Source: Saccharothrix syringae (lineage in GTDB: Bacteria; Actinomycetota; Actinomycetes; Mycobacteriales; Pseudonocardiaceae). Taken from it: a DNA stretch of 64,000 nt. A model generated the notes under the pieces. The model was not told the DNA's origin and did not search any database. It saw only the letters and a list, made by a program, of their open reading frames with translations. Positions 1-8,900 of the stretch are shown here, in pieces. The stretch covers positions 5,270,001 through 5,334,000 of the forward strand of contig NZ_CP034550.1 in the NCBI RefSeq assembly GCF_009498035.1, in the 5' to 3' direction. The position numbers were made by a program, and so were the translations under genes. The number at the start of each line of letters is the position of its first letter. The stretch's first letter is position 1.

Positions 1-708
1 GTTCCACGCGCCGAACACCGCGCACAGCGCGAACAGGCCGGGCGCGCCGCGCAGCCACGCCAGCCCGGCGCCGACGCCCGCGCGGTCGACGTCGCCGGCG
101 CCCGGCGGCCGCACGGCCTCCTCGGGCAGCCGCGCCACCAGCAGCGCGCCCACCGCGAACACCATCGACACCACGTCGACCAGCAGCACGCCGCGCAGCC
201 CCACCAGGCCCAGCAGCGCGCCGGCCACCAGCGGCGCGGCGATCTGCACGCCCTGGGTGACCTGCATGAACCCGTTGATCCGGCCCAGGTGCTCCTTGGG
301 CACCAGGGCGGGCACCAGCGCGGTGTAGGCGATGAGGTGGAAGGTGTTCAGCGTCGCGCTCAGCGCGGTGGCCGCGTACACCTGCCACACGGCCAGGCCG
401 CCGGTGGAGGCCGCGACCAGCAGCAGGGCGGTCACCGCGCCGCCGCCGAGGTCGGCGGCCAGCATGATCCGCCGCCGGTCGTGGCGGTCGGCGACCACGC
501 CCGCGTAGGGCGCGAGCAGGATGCCCGGCACCACCGCGCAGAACTGGATCAGCACGAACTGGGTCACCGAACCGGTGCCGGTGTAGACCCACACGCCGAG
601 CACGAACGCGGTCAGCGCGGACCCGATCACCGAGACCAGTTGGCCGCCCCAGACCACGGAGAACCGGCGCAGTCCCGGGTTCGGGGCGCGGTGCGGCTCC
701 GGGTTCAC
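1..708 (-). CDS. MFS exporter, 3' end outside window
   Basis: Membrane transporter of the major facilitator superfamily, likely the efflux pump for the product of the NRPS locus. The 236 visible residues begin with a short hydrophilic lead, then several hydrophobic helices and the conserved MFS loop between helices 2 and 3 (ADRHDRRR). This is the pattern of EntS-like/MFS_3 exporters. The GTG start at 706-708 overlaps the stop of the upstream NRPS as GTGA, so the two are translationally coupled and the gene is the last visible member of the leftward operon. About half of a normal 400-residue MFS protein is present; the rest lies beyond the left edge. The family is clear. The substrate is inferred from position only. 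Confidence 0.85.
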   Translation of the reverse strand, partial: MNPEPHRAPNPGLRRFSVVWGGQLVSVIGSALTAFVLGVWVYTGTGSVTQFVLIQFCAVVPGILLAPYAGVVADRHDRRRIMLAADLGGGAVTALLLVAASTGGLAVWQVYAATALSATLNTFHLIAYTALVPALVPKEHLGRINGFMQVTQGVQIAAPLVAGALLGLVGLRGVLLVDVVSMVFAVGALLVARLPEEAVRPPGAGDVDRAGVGAGLAWLRGAPGLFALCAVFGAWN

Positions 709-3700
709 CGGGCGGCCTCCCCGAGCATCGCCGCGACCTCGTCGGCCGACAGGCCGGCCAGCTGCTCGCGCAGCTCGGCGACCGCGGCCACCCGGCCCGG
801 CACGTCCTCCAGCGCGGCCAGCGCACCGGCCAGGCCCGCGACGGTCGGCGCGGCGAACAGCCGGCCGATCGGCACCGGCACCGAGAACGCGCCGTGCACC
901 CGGGCCAGCACCTTGGCCGCGAGCAGCGAGTGGCCGCCCAGCGCGAAGAAGTCGTCGTGCACGCCGACCTCCGGCACGCCCAGCACCTCGGTCCAGATCC
1001 CGGCCAGCACCCGCTCCACCGCGTCGCGCGGCGCGACCCGCTCGCCCTCGGCGGCCCACACCGGCGCGGGCAGCGCGGCGCGGTCGGTCTTGCCGTTGGG
1101 CGTGAGCGGGAACGCGTCGAGCACCACCGCGGTGGCGGGCAGCATGTAGTCGGGCAGCCGCTCGGCCAACCGCGCCCGCAACCGCGGCCACGGGACCTCC
1201 GCCGGCCCGTCCGGCACCAGGTAGGCGACCAGCCGGTCGTCGACCGCCTTCACCACCGCCTCGCGCACCTCGCCGGTGGCCAGCAGCGCGGCCTCCACCT
1301 CGCCCAGCTCGATGCGGAACCCGCGCACCTTCACCTGGTGGTCGGCGCGCCCCAGGAACTCCAGGGCGCCGTCGGCGCGGTGCCGGACCAGGTCGCCGGT
1401 CGCGTAGAGCCGCTGCCCGGGCCGCCGGGCGAACGGGTCGGGCACGAACCGCGACGCGGTCAGCCCCGGCCGGTCGTGGTAGCCGCGGGCCACGCCCGCA
1501 CCGCCGATGTGCAGCTCGCCGACCACGCCCGGCGGCACCGGTTCCATCCCCGGGCCCAGCACGTACAGGCGCGTGTTGCCGATCGGCGGCCCGAGCACCA
1601 CCGGCGCGGGGGAGGGCTCGACCAGCCCGGCGGAGGACCACACCGTGGTCTCGGTGGGCCCGTAGGCGTTCCACAGCAGCGCGTCGTCGGCCAGCAGGTC
1701 GTCGGCCAGGTCGCGGGGCAGCGCCTCGCCGCCGCAGATCCGCGTCACCACGCCCGCGGGCACGCCGCCGGCCGCGTGCAGCAGCCGCCACGTGGCCGGG
1801 GTCGCCTGGAGCGCGGTGACCTCGCGGTCGACCAGCAGCCGCCGCAGCGCCTCGCCGTCGCCGGCCACGTCGGCGGGCACCACCAGCACCTCGGCGGCGG
1901 CGGTCAGCGGCAGCAGCAGTTCCAGCACGGAGATGTCGAACGACAGCGTGGTCACCGCGGCCAACCGGTCCCGCGGGGTGAGCAGGAACAGCTCCTGGAA
2001 CGACACCAGCAGGTTGACCACGGCCCGGTGCGGCACGCCCACGCCCTTCGGCGTGCCGGTGGAGCCGGACGTGTAGATCACGTACGCCAGGTCCTCGCCG
2101 GTCGCCGGGCACGGCGCCGGGTCGGGTTCGCGGGCGTCGGCGTCGCCGGGGTGCAGCACCGCGCCGGCGAAGGCGAACCGGTCCCGGTCGGTGAGCAGCA
2201 CGGCCGCTCCGGAGTCGGCGAGCATCAGCGCCAGCCGGTCGGCGGGCCAGCCGGGGTCCAGCGGCACGTAGGCCGCGCCCGCCCGCCACACCCCGAGCAC
2301 CGCGGCCACCAGGTCGGGGGTGCGGGGCAGGCACAGCGCCACCGCCGAACCCCGGCCCACGCCGTGGGCGCGCAGCAGGGCCGCGTACCGCCGCGCCCGG
2401 ACGTCCAGTTCGGCGTAGGACAGCGCACCGTCCACACCGGACACCGCGGTGCCCTCGCCGGTGACCAGCTCCAGCGCGGTGGCCGCGGGCGGCAGCGGCA
2501 GGTCGGTGGCGTTGTTGCCCTCCAGGACCTGCCAGCGCCGCACGCCGGTGAGGCCGTCCAGCTCGCTGATCCGCCGGTGCGGCTCGCGCGCGGCGGCGGT
2601 GAGCAGGTCGACGAGCCGGTCGGTGAACTCGGCGACGGTGCCCTCGTCGAACAGGTCGGTGCTGTACTCGACGGCCAGGCCCAGCGCGTCGCCGCGCCGC
2701 TCGGCGGCCAGGGTGAGGTCGAACTTGGCCACGCCGGGATCGGGCACGATCGCCCGCACCCGGAGGCCGGGGAGCGACAGGCCCGCCGCCGGGGTGTTGG
2801 TGAGGATGAGCTGGGCCTGGTAGAGGGGCGCGTGGCCGGTGCTGCGGCGTGGCCGCAGGTGCTCCACCAGCCGCTCGAACGGCAGGTCGGCGTGCGCCAG
2901 GCCGGCCACGGTCACCGCGCGGACGTGCGCCAGCAGCTCGGCGAACGTCGGGTCGCCGCCCACCCGGGTGCGCAGCGCCAGGGTGTTGACGAAGAACCCG
3001 ACCAGGCCCTCCAGGTCCGGGTGGGACCGCCCGGCGACCGGCGTGCCGACCACCACGTCGTCCTGCCCGGCCAGCCTGCCGAGCCGGGCGGCGAACCCGG
3101 CCAGCAGCACCATGAACAGGGTGGCCCCGTGCTCCTGCGCCAGCCGCTCCAGCTCGGCCAGCTCCGGTGCCCCCACCCACGCCTCGCGCAGCGCGCCCCG
3201 GTGGCTCACCACGGCGGGCCGCGGCCGGTCGGTGGGCAGGGTCAGCAGCTCCGGCGCCCCGGCCAGGTGCCGCGTCCAGTACTCCAGGTGCTCCGCGGCC
3301 GCGGCGCCGGTCACCCGGTCGTGCTGCCACACCGCGAAGTCGTGGTAGTGCAGCTTCGGCGCGGGCAGGTCCGGGTCGGTGCCGCGCAGCGCCGCGTCGT
3401 AGGCCCGGCCCAGCTCGTCCAGCAGCACCGACAGCGACCATGCGTCGGAGGTGATGTGGTGCATGTTGAGCACCAGCACGTGGTCGTCGTCGGCCAGCCG
3501 GCCCAGGCTCGCCGCGAACAGCGGCCCCTGCCGCAGGTCGAAGCCGACGGCGCCGCGCTCGTCGGCGAACCGCTTGGCGGCGGCGTCGCGGTCGGGCGCG
3601 CCGGTCAGGTCGTGGGTGGTCAGGGTCGCGGTGCCGGTGGGCGCGACGAGCTGCACCGGCTCCCCGCCCGAGTCGGGGAACGTGGTGCGCAGCGCCGAGT

Positions 3701-3947
3701 GCCGGTTCACCAGGTAGTCCAGCGCGCGTTGCAGCGCCGCGGTGTCCGGCGCACCGCTCAGCCGCAGCCCGACCGGCACGTTGTAGACGGCGCCGCCGGG
3801 GGAGAACTTGTCCAGGAACCACAGCCGCTGCTGCCCGAACGACAGCGGGTAGGCGGTGGGGGTCGCGGCCCGCGCGCGCAGCCGCTGCGCCAGCAGCTCC
3901 CGCTTGCGGGCGGACGTGGTCGCGTCGGCGCCGGGTCCGTCGGTCAT
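705..3947 (-). CDS. NRPS, single module C-A-T (predicted glycine)
   Basis: Nonribosomal peptide synthetase of 1080 residues. The condensation domain occupies about residues 33-470 with the active-site motif HHITSDAW at 163-170. An adenylation domain follows (YTSGSTGTPKG, NAYGPTETT, YATGD, NGK). A carrier domain ends the protein with the phosphopantetheine serine in FFALGGHSLL at about residue 1007. No epimerase or thioesterase is present. Aligning by eye to GrsA, the specificity residues read D-I-L-Q-I-G-A-V-W-K, close to the published glycine code (DILQLGLIWK), so glycine is the best guess. The ATG start lies 1 base after the stop of the DUF6875-like gene. The domain order fits an internal or final module, but release would need a domain not seen here. 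Confidence 0.95.
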   Translation of the reverse strand: MTDGPGADATTSARKRELLAQRLRARAATPTAYPLSFGQQRLWFLDKFSPGGAVYNVPVGLRLSGAPDTAALQRALDYLVNRHSALRTTFPDSGGEPVQLVAPTGTATLTTHDLTGAPDRDAAAKRFADERGAVGFDLRQGPLFAASLGRLADDDHVLVLNMHHITSDAWSLSVLLDELGRAYDAALRGTDPDLPAPKLHYHDFAVWQHDRVTGAAAAEHLEYWTRHLAGAPELLTLPTDRPRPAVVSHRGALREAWVGAPELAELERLAQEHGATLFMVLLAGFAARLGRLAGQDDVVVGTPVAGRSHPDLEGLVGFFVNTLALRTRVGGDPTFAELLAHVRAVTVAGLAHADLPFERLVEHLRPRRSTGHAPLYQAQLILTNTPAAGLSLPGLRVRAIVPDPGVAKFDLTLAAERRGDALGLAVEYSTDLFDEGTVAEFTDRLVDLLTAAAREPHRRISELDGLTGVRRWQVLEGNNATDLPLPPAATALELVTGEGTAVSGVDGALSYAELDVRARRYAALLRAHGVGRGSAVALCLPRTPDLVAAVLGVWRAGAAYVPLDPGWPADRLALMLADSGAAVLLTDRDRFAFAGAVLHPGDADAREPDPAPCPATGEDLAYVIYTSGSTGTPKGVGVPHRAVVNLLVSFQELFLLTPRDRLAAVTTLSFDISVLELLLPLTAAAEVLVVPADVAGDGEALRRLLVDREVTALQATPATWRLLHAAGGVPAGVVTRICGGEALPRDLADDLLADDALLWNAYGPTETTVWSSAGLVEPSPAPVVLGPPIGNTRLYVLGPGMEPVPPGVVGELHIGGAGVARGYHDRPGLTASRFVPDPFARRPGQRLYATGDLVRHRADGALEFLGRADHQVKVRGFRIELGEVEAALLATGEVREAVVKAVDDRLVAYLVPDGPAEVPWPRLRARLAERLPDYMLPATAVVLDAFPLTPNGKTDRAALPAPVWAAEGERVAPRDAVERVLAGIWTEVLGVPEVGVHDDFFALGGHSLLAAKVLARVHGAFSVPVPIGRLFAAPTVAGLAGALAALEDVPGRVAAVAELREQLAGLSADEVAAMLGEAAR

Positions 3948-3948
3948 G

Positions 3949-4620
3949 TCAGCTCCCGGAGGTCGCGAGTCGGTCGGCCGCGGCGCGCACGTGCTCGCGC
4001 AGGTGCGCGGGCACGCGGTCGCCGAACCGCTGGAGGTAGGCGGCGACGGTGTCGTCGTCGTCGCGCAGGAACGGGAAGTCGGTCGGCACCATGTGCCGGA
4101 TCGCCAGCAGCGGCACCGGGCTGTGCAGCGGGCGGAACTCCGGGTTCCACAGGCCGCCCTTCTGCGGCGGACCGGGGTGGAACTCGCCGAGCATCAGCCC
4201 GTCGCGGGTGTAGTCCGGTTTCAGCGCCCGCTGCGCCCGGTCGACCACGTCGAACCCGGTCAGCTCGGGGAACAGCACCAGGATGGTCTTGAACTGCGCG
4301 CCCGGCCCGGTGCGCGGTTCGAGCAGGCCGAACCAGTCGCGGTAGTCCAGCAGCAGCGCGGCCAGCTCCTCGACGCCCGCGGGCCGCCCGGGGTGCACCG
4401 AGAGGTAGAACAGGCCCCGCTGCAGCGAGGTGTCGGTGAACGGGCAGACCGCGCCGCGCCTGCCCAGGTCGGGGTGCGGTCCGCACAGGTACTCGTCGGC
4501 CCAGGCGAACACGGTGCGCAACGCGGTCTCGTGCGCCGCGACCGCGTCGGGCAGGGCGGGCGCGGCGAAGTCCGCCGGCTCGACCAGCGGGAACGCCCGG
4601 CGGTGGGGGTGGATCAGCAT
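3949..4620 (-). CDS. DUF6875-like protein in NRPS operon
   Basis: A 223-residue soluble protein of unknown function that I recognise as resembling the DUF6875 family, which recurs beside NRPS genes in actinomycetes. Visible landmarks are a GRRGAVCPFTDTSL stretch near residue 55 and a GEFHPGPP motif near residue 145, both conserved-looking Cys/Pro- and His-rich loops; there is no signal peptide or membrane segment. The ATG directly abuts the stop of the kynurenine-monooxygenase-like gene, and the next NRPS begins 1 base after its stop, so it is certainly part of this operon. A tailoring or scaffold role is likely from context, but no reaction can be named. Confidence 0.8.
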   Translation of the reverse strand: MLIHPHRRAFPLVEPADFAAPALPDAVAAHETALRTVFAWADEYLCGPHPDLGRRGAVCPFTDTSLQRGLFYLSVHPGRPAGVEELAALLLDYRDWFGLLEPRTGPGAQFKTILVLFPELTGFDVVDRAQRALKPDYTRDGLMLGEFHPGPPQKGGLWNPEFRPLHSPVPLLAIRHMVPTDFPFLRDDDDTVAAYLQRFGDRVPAHLREHVRAAADRLATSGS

Positions 4621-5976
4621 TCAGTTCACCTGTTTCCTGCAACGCCCGCGGATCAGGGTCGCCAGCGCCGTGCCGGCCAGCGCGGCGCCCGCCAGCCCCA
4701 CGCCGGCGGCGCCGAGCAGGCGGTCCTGGCGGCGGGACCGGGCCAGCGCCTCGCCGTAGGGGACGGTGGTGTGCGCGATCAGCGTGTAGAGCGGCACCCA
4801 TGCGTCGGGGAACAACCGGTGCAGCGCCAGGTCCGCCTGCTTGCGGACCAGGAACAGCGGTGAGCGCAGCTTGTCGCGCAGCTCGACGAAGTTGCGCTTG
4901 GACAGCTCGGCGAGCACGTCGGTGTGCGGCCTGCGGGCGGCCTCGAACGCGGCCAGCGCGCCCGGCAGGTCGCCCGGGTGGGCGGCCAGGCACCGGTCGA
5001 GCACCGAGCAGTCCTCGAACGCGGCGTTCATGCCCTGCCCGAAGAACGGGTAGACCGCGTGCGCGGCGTCGCCGACCAGCACCACGCCGCGGCCCTCGTC
5101 GGTGGTGACGTGCCAGGGCGCGGTGCGCACGGTGACCAGGCTCGCCGCCTCGTGGTCCAGGAACTGCTCCACCACGTCCGGGATGAGGGTGAGCGTGTCG
5201 GGGAAGCGGCGGGCGAAGAACGCCCGCACCTTCGCGGGCTCGGTGAGCCCGGCGAACCCGTGCTCGCCCGCGAAGGGCAGGAACACCGTGGCGGTCAGCG
5301 AGCCGTCCGCGTTGGGGTGCGCCACGATCAGCCCGTCGTCGCCCGGCCACACGTGCAGCGCGCGCAGCTCGGTGCGCGGCCGCCCGTCGTCGCCGACGGG
5401 GATCAGCAGCTCCTTGTAACCCCACTCCAGGAACTCCTGGTGCAGGTCCACCCGCAGGCCGCGACCGAGGTGGGTGCGCACGGCGGAGAACGCGCCGTCC
5501 GCGCCGACCACGAGGTCGGCGGTGTGCACCTCCGCGCCACCCGGCCCGGTGGCGGTGACCGCGGGCTTGGCCCGGTCCACCGCGGTGACCCGGTGGCCCC
5601 AGCGGAACTCCACGCCCAGGCGCTCGGCCTCGTCGACCAGGGCGACGTTGAGGTCGTGGCGCAGCACGGAGTGCAGGATCTGGTCCTCGGCCAGGCCGTA
5701 GGGCTGGAACCGCAGCCCGTCGGGCAGGTGCACCACGCGGCCGCGCATGGGCACGGTCAGCGGGCGCAGCCGGTCGAGCAGGCCGACCTCCCGCAGCGCC
5801 ACGATGCCGCGCTGCGACAGGCCCAGGTTGATCGAGCGGCCCTGCTCGCGGACACCGGGCGTGCGCGGGTCGCCGCGCCGCTCCAGCACCTTCACCGCGA
5901 AGCCCCGCCGCGCCAGGTAGACCGCGGTGAGCGAACCGGCCAGGCCCGCCCCGGCGACCAGCGCCTGCCCGCTCAC
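4621..5976 (-). CDS. Kynurenine 3-monooxygenase-like FAD hydroxylase
   Basis: A 451-residue class A flavoprotein hydroxylase. The N-terminus carries the FAD-binding GxGxxG fold (VAGAGLAGS), followed by the signature GRSINLGLSQRG, which is characteristic of kynurenine 3-monooxygenase rather than of phenol or aromatic polyketide hydroxylases. The second FAD motif is VLVGDAAHAVYPFFGQG. The C-terminus ends in a hydrophobic segment and then basic residues, a plausible membrane anchor like that of KMO proteins. KMO uses NADPH and O2 to convert kynurenine to 3-hydroxykynurenine, a unit used in several NRPS pathways. The GTG start at 5974-5976 overlaps the stop of the preceding NRPS (GTGA). No tryptophan dioxygenase or kynurenine formamidase gene is in the window, so the true substrate could be a carrier-bound aromatic instead. 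Confidence 0.85.
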   Translation of the reverse strand: MSGQALVAGAGLAGSLTAVYLARRGFAVKVLERRGDPRTPGVREQGRSINLGLSQRGIVALREVGLLDRLRPLTVPMRGRVVHLPDGLRFQPYGLAEDQILHSVLRHDLNVALVDEAERLGVEFRWGHRVTAVDRAKPAVTATGPGGAEVHTADLVVGADGAFSAVRTHLGRGLRVDLHQEFLEWGYKELLIPVGDDGRPRTELRALHVWPGDDGLIVAHPNADGSLTATVFLPFAGEHGFAGLTEPAKVRAFFARRFPDTLTLIPDVVEQFLDHEAASLVTVRTAPWHVTTDEGRGVVLVGDAAHAVYPFFGQGMNAAFEDCSVLDRCLAAHPGDLPGALAAFEAARRPHTDVLAELSKRNFVELRDKLRSPLFLVRKQADLALHRLFPDAWVPLYTLIAHTTVPYGEALARSRRQDRLLGAAGVGLAGAALAGTALATLIRGRCRKQVN

Positions 5977-8900
5977 GCCAGGTCCCCGTCGTCGACCATG
6001 GTGCCCAGCAGGCGGTCGACCTCCTCGTCGGACAGCTCGTCGAGCTGGTCCAGCAGCGGCACCGGGCCGCGCGCGGCCGGGCCCCGCTGGAGGTTCGCGC
6101 ACAGCTCGGCGATGGTCGGCGCGGCGAACAGCGTGGCCAGCGGCAGGTCCGCGGCCAGCGCGGTGCGGACCCGGGCCAGCATCTGGGTGGCGGTCAGCGA
6201 GTGGCCGCCCAGGGCGAAGAAGTTGTCGTGCACGCCCAGCGGGGCGTCCGCGGGCAGGCTCAGCACCTCGCGCCAGATCAACGCCATCCGCCGCTCGGTG
6301 TCGTCGCGCGGCTCGACCCGCTCGACGGCCTCGGTGGTCCACACCGGCTCGGGCAGCGCGTCCCGGTCGACCTTGCCGGTGCCGGTGCGCGGCAGCTCCG
6401 CCAGCACGACGACGGTGGCCGGGAGCATGTACTCGGGCAGGTTCGCGGCCAGGTGCGGCCGCACCCGGGCCCTCAGCTCGCTGTCGGGCAGGGCCGGGTC
6501 GGCGGGCACCGCGTAGGCGACCAGCCGCACGTCCGCGGCGTGCGCGGACCAGGCGACCACGACCGCCTGCGCCACGTCCGGGTGCGACCGCAGCACGGCC
6601 TCGACCTCGCCGGGCTCGATGCGGTAGCCGCGGATCTTGAGCTGCCGGTCCGCCCGGCCCAGGAACTCCAGCCGCCCGTCGACGTGCCGCCGGACCAGGT
6701 CGCCGGAGGCGTAGAGCCGCCCACCCGGCGCGGTGCCGAACGGGTCGGGCCGGAACCGGTCGGCGGTCAGCCCCGGCAGGCCGTGGTAGCCGCGGGCGAC
6801 CCCCGCGCCGCCGATGTGCAGCTCGCCGATCACGCCCGGCGGCACCGGCCGCATCAGCGGGTCCAGCACGTGCAGCGAGGTGCCCCGGACCGCCGGGCCC
6901 AGCCGCACCGGCCCCGGCGCGGGCGCGACGGCGCCGGCCGCCGAGTACACCGTGGTCTCGGTGGGCCCGTAGCCGTCGACGAGGGTGGCGCCGTCGCGCT
7001 GGAGGTCGTCGGCCAGGTCGCGGGTCATCGCCTCGCCGCCGCTGACGCGCAGCCGCACGTGGGCGGGCACGCCACCGGCCGCGACGACCATCCGCCAGCT
7101 CGCCGGGCCGCCCTGCACGACCGTGGCGCGGCTCTCGGCGATGCGGGTGCGCAGCAGCGCGCCGTCCGCCACGTCGTCGGCGGGCAGCACGACCAGCGCG
7201 GCGCCGGTGATCAGGGGTGCCAGCATCTCCACCGCGGACACGTCGAACGCGGGGGTGGTGATGGAGGCCAGCCGGTCGTCCGGGCCCAGGCCGGTCAGCT
7301 CGACCATCGCCCGCAGCAGCGCGGCCAGGCCGCCCTGGGTGCAGCGCACGCCCTTGGGCGCGCCGGTGGAGCCGGAGGTGTGGATGACGTAGGCCAGGCC
7401 GTCCGGGTGCTGGGGGACGGCGGGGGGAGGGGTGTCCGGCTGGGAGCCGAGGTCGGCGGTGTCCAGGTCGACCTCGGTCCACGGGCCGGTCAGCGGGCCG
7501 GTGGTCGCGCGGGCCGCGCCGTCGGTGACCAGCACCGGGACTTCGGAGCCGGTGGCCATGGCGGTCAGGCGCGCGGCCGGCCAGGTCGGGTCCAGCGGCA
7601 GGTAGCCGGCGCCCGCCTTCCACGCGGCCAGCAGGCCGACCAGGACGGCCGGGCCGCGGTCCAGGCACAGGGCGACCGGGCGGTCGGGCGCCGCGCCCGC
7701 GGCCAGCAGCACGTGGGCCAGGCGGTTGGCGGCGCGGTCGAGCTCGCCGCGGGTGAGGGAGGTGGCGGTCGGGGTGCGGGGAGCGGAGACACCCGAGGCC
7801 GCCTCGCCCGGCGTTGCCCCGGCGGGAGCCGGTGCGCCGCGAGTCGGCCCCCCGTGCGGCGGGAAGCCCTCGATCGCGGGCCGGTCCGGGTCCCGCGCCA
7901 GCGCCCCGATCACCAGGTCGGCGGCGGTCTCCCGGGGCACCTCCACCGCGTGCTCCTGCGGCGAGCCGCCGGTCAGCGGCAGCTCGGCCACCAGGTCGCC
8001 GGGATCGGCGTGCACCGCGGTGGCGAAGATCGCGTGCAGGTTGGCCACGGTGGCGGGCTCGAACAGCTCGCTGTCGTACTGCCAGCGCGCGTACCAGCCG
8101 TCGGGGGCCCGCTCGACGGTCAGCGACAGGTCGAACTTGGCCCCGCCGTTGGCCACCGCCTCCGGGGCGAAGGTCACCGGACCGGCCTCGCGCGGCGGCG
8201 GCACCGGCTCGACCGCGAACATCACCTGCACCAGCGGCGCGTGCGCCAGCGTCCGCTGCGGTGCGACGAGGTCGACCAGCCGCTCGAACGGCAGTTCCTG
8301 ATGCGCCAACGCGGCCACGGTCGCCGCCTCGGCCGCCGCGACCACGTCGCCCAGGGTGGTGCCCGGCGTGATCGTCGCGCGCAGCGGCAGGGTGTTGGCC
8401 ACGAACCCGACCAGGCCCTCGGTCTCCGGCCGGGTGCGGGCGGCCACGGGCGTGGCGACCAGGAAGTCCGCCTGGCCGGTCACCCGGTGCAGCACGCACT
8501 GGAACACCGCCAGCAACCGGGCGAACGACCCGTCCGGCACCTCCAGCGTTGCCCGCAGCTCCGCGCCGCGACCGGTCGGTGCGGCGGGCCGGGCGCGGTC
8601 GGCGGGCAGGGACAGCACGGTCGGTGCGCCGTGCAGCGCCCGCCGCCAGTGCGCGGCGTCGGCCTCGAACGCACCACCGTCGACCTGCTCCAGTTGCCAC
8701 ACCGCGTAGTCCGGGTACTGCACGGGCAGCTCCGGCAGGTCGGCGGGCTCGCCGCCCACCTCGGCCGCGTAGAGGTGGGCCAGCTCGTCGAACAGCACCG
8801 CGCACGACCAGCCGTCGGCGACGGTGTGGTGCAGCACGAGCACCAGCACCGGTCCGTTTTCGTCGCGGGGCGGGCTGGGACGCGGCGTCAGCCCGTCCTC

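Noticed and set aside
894..4292. Very long plus-strand open frame opposite the NRPS genes (and similar ones at 8549-15685, 6201-9581, 44374-46179)
   Set aside because: Antisense shadows of GC-rich coding DNA. Their translations are Arg/Gly/Pro/His-rich without domains, while the minus-strand frames carry full NRPS, KMO or AsnB motifs.
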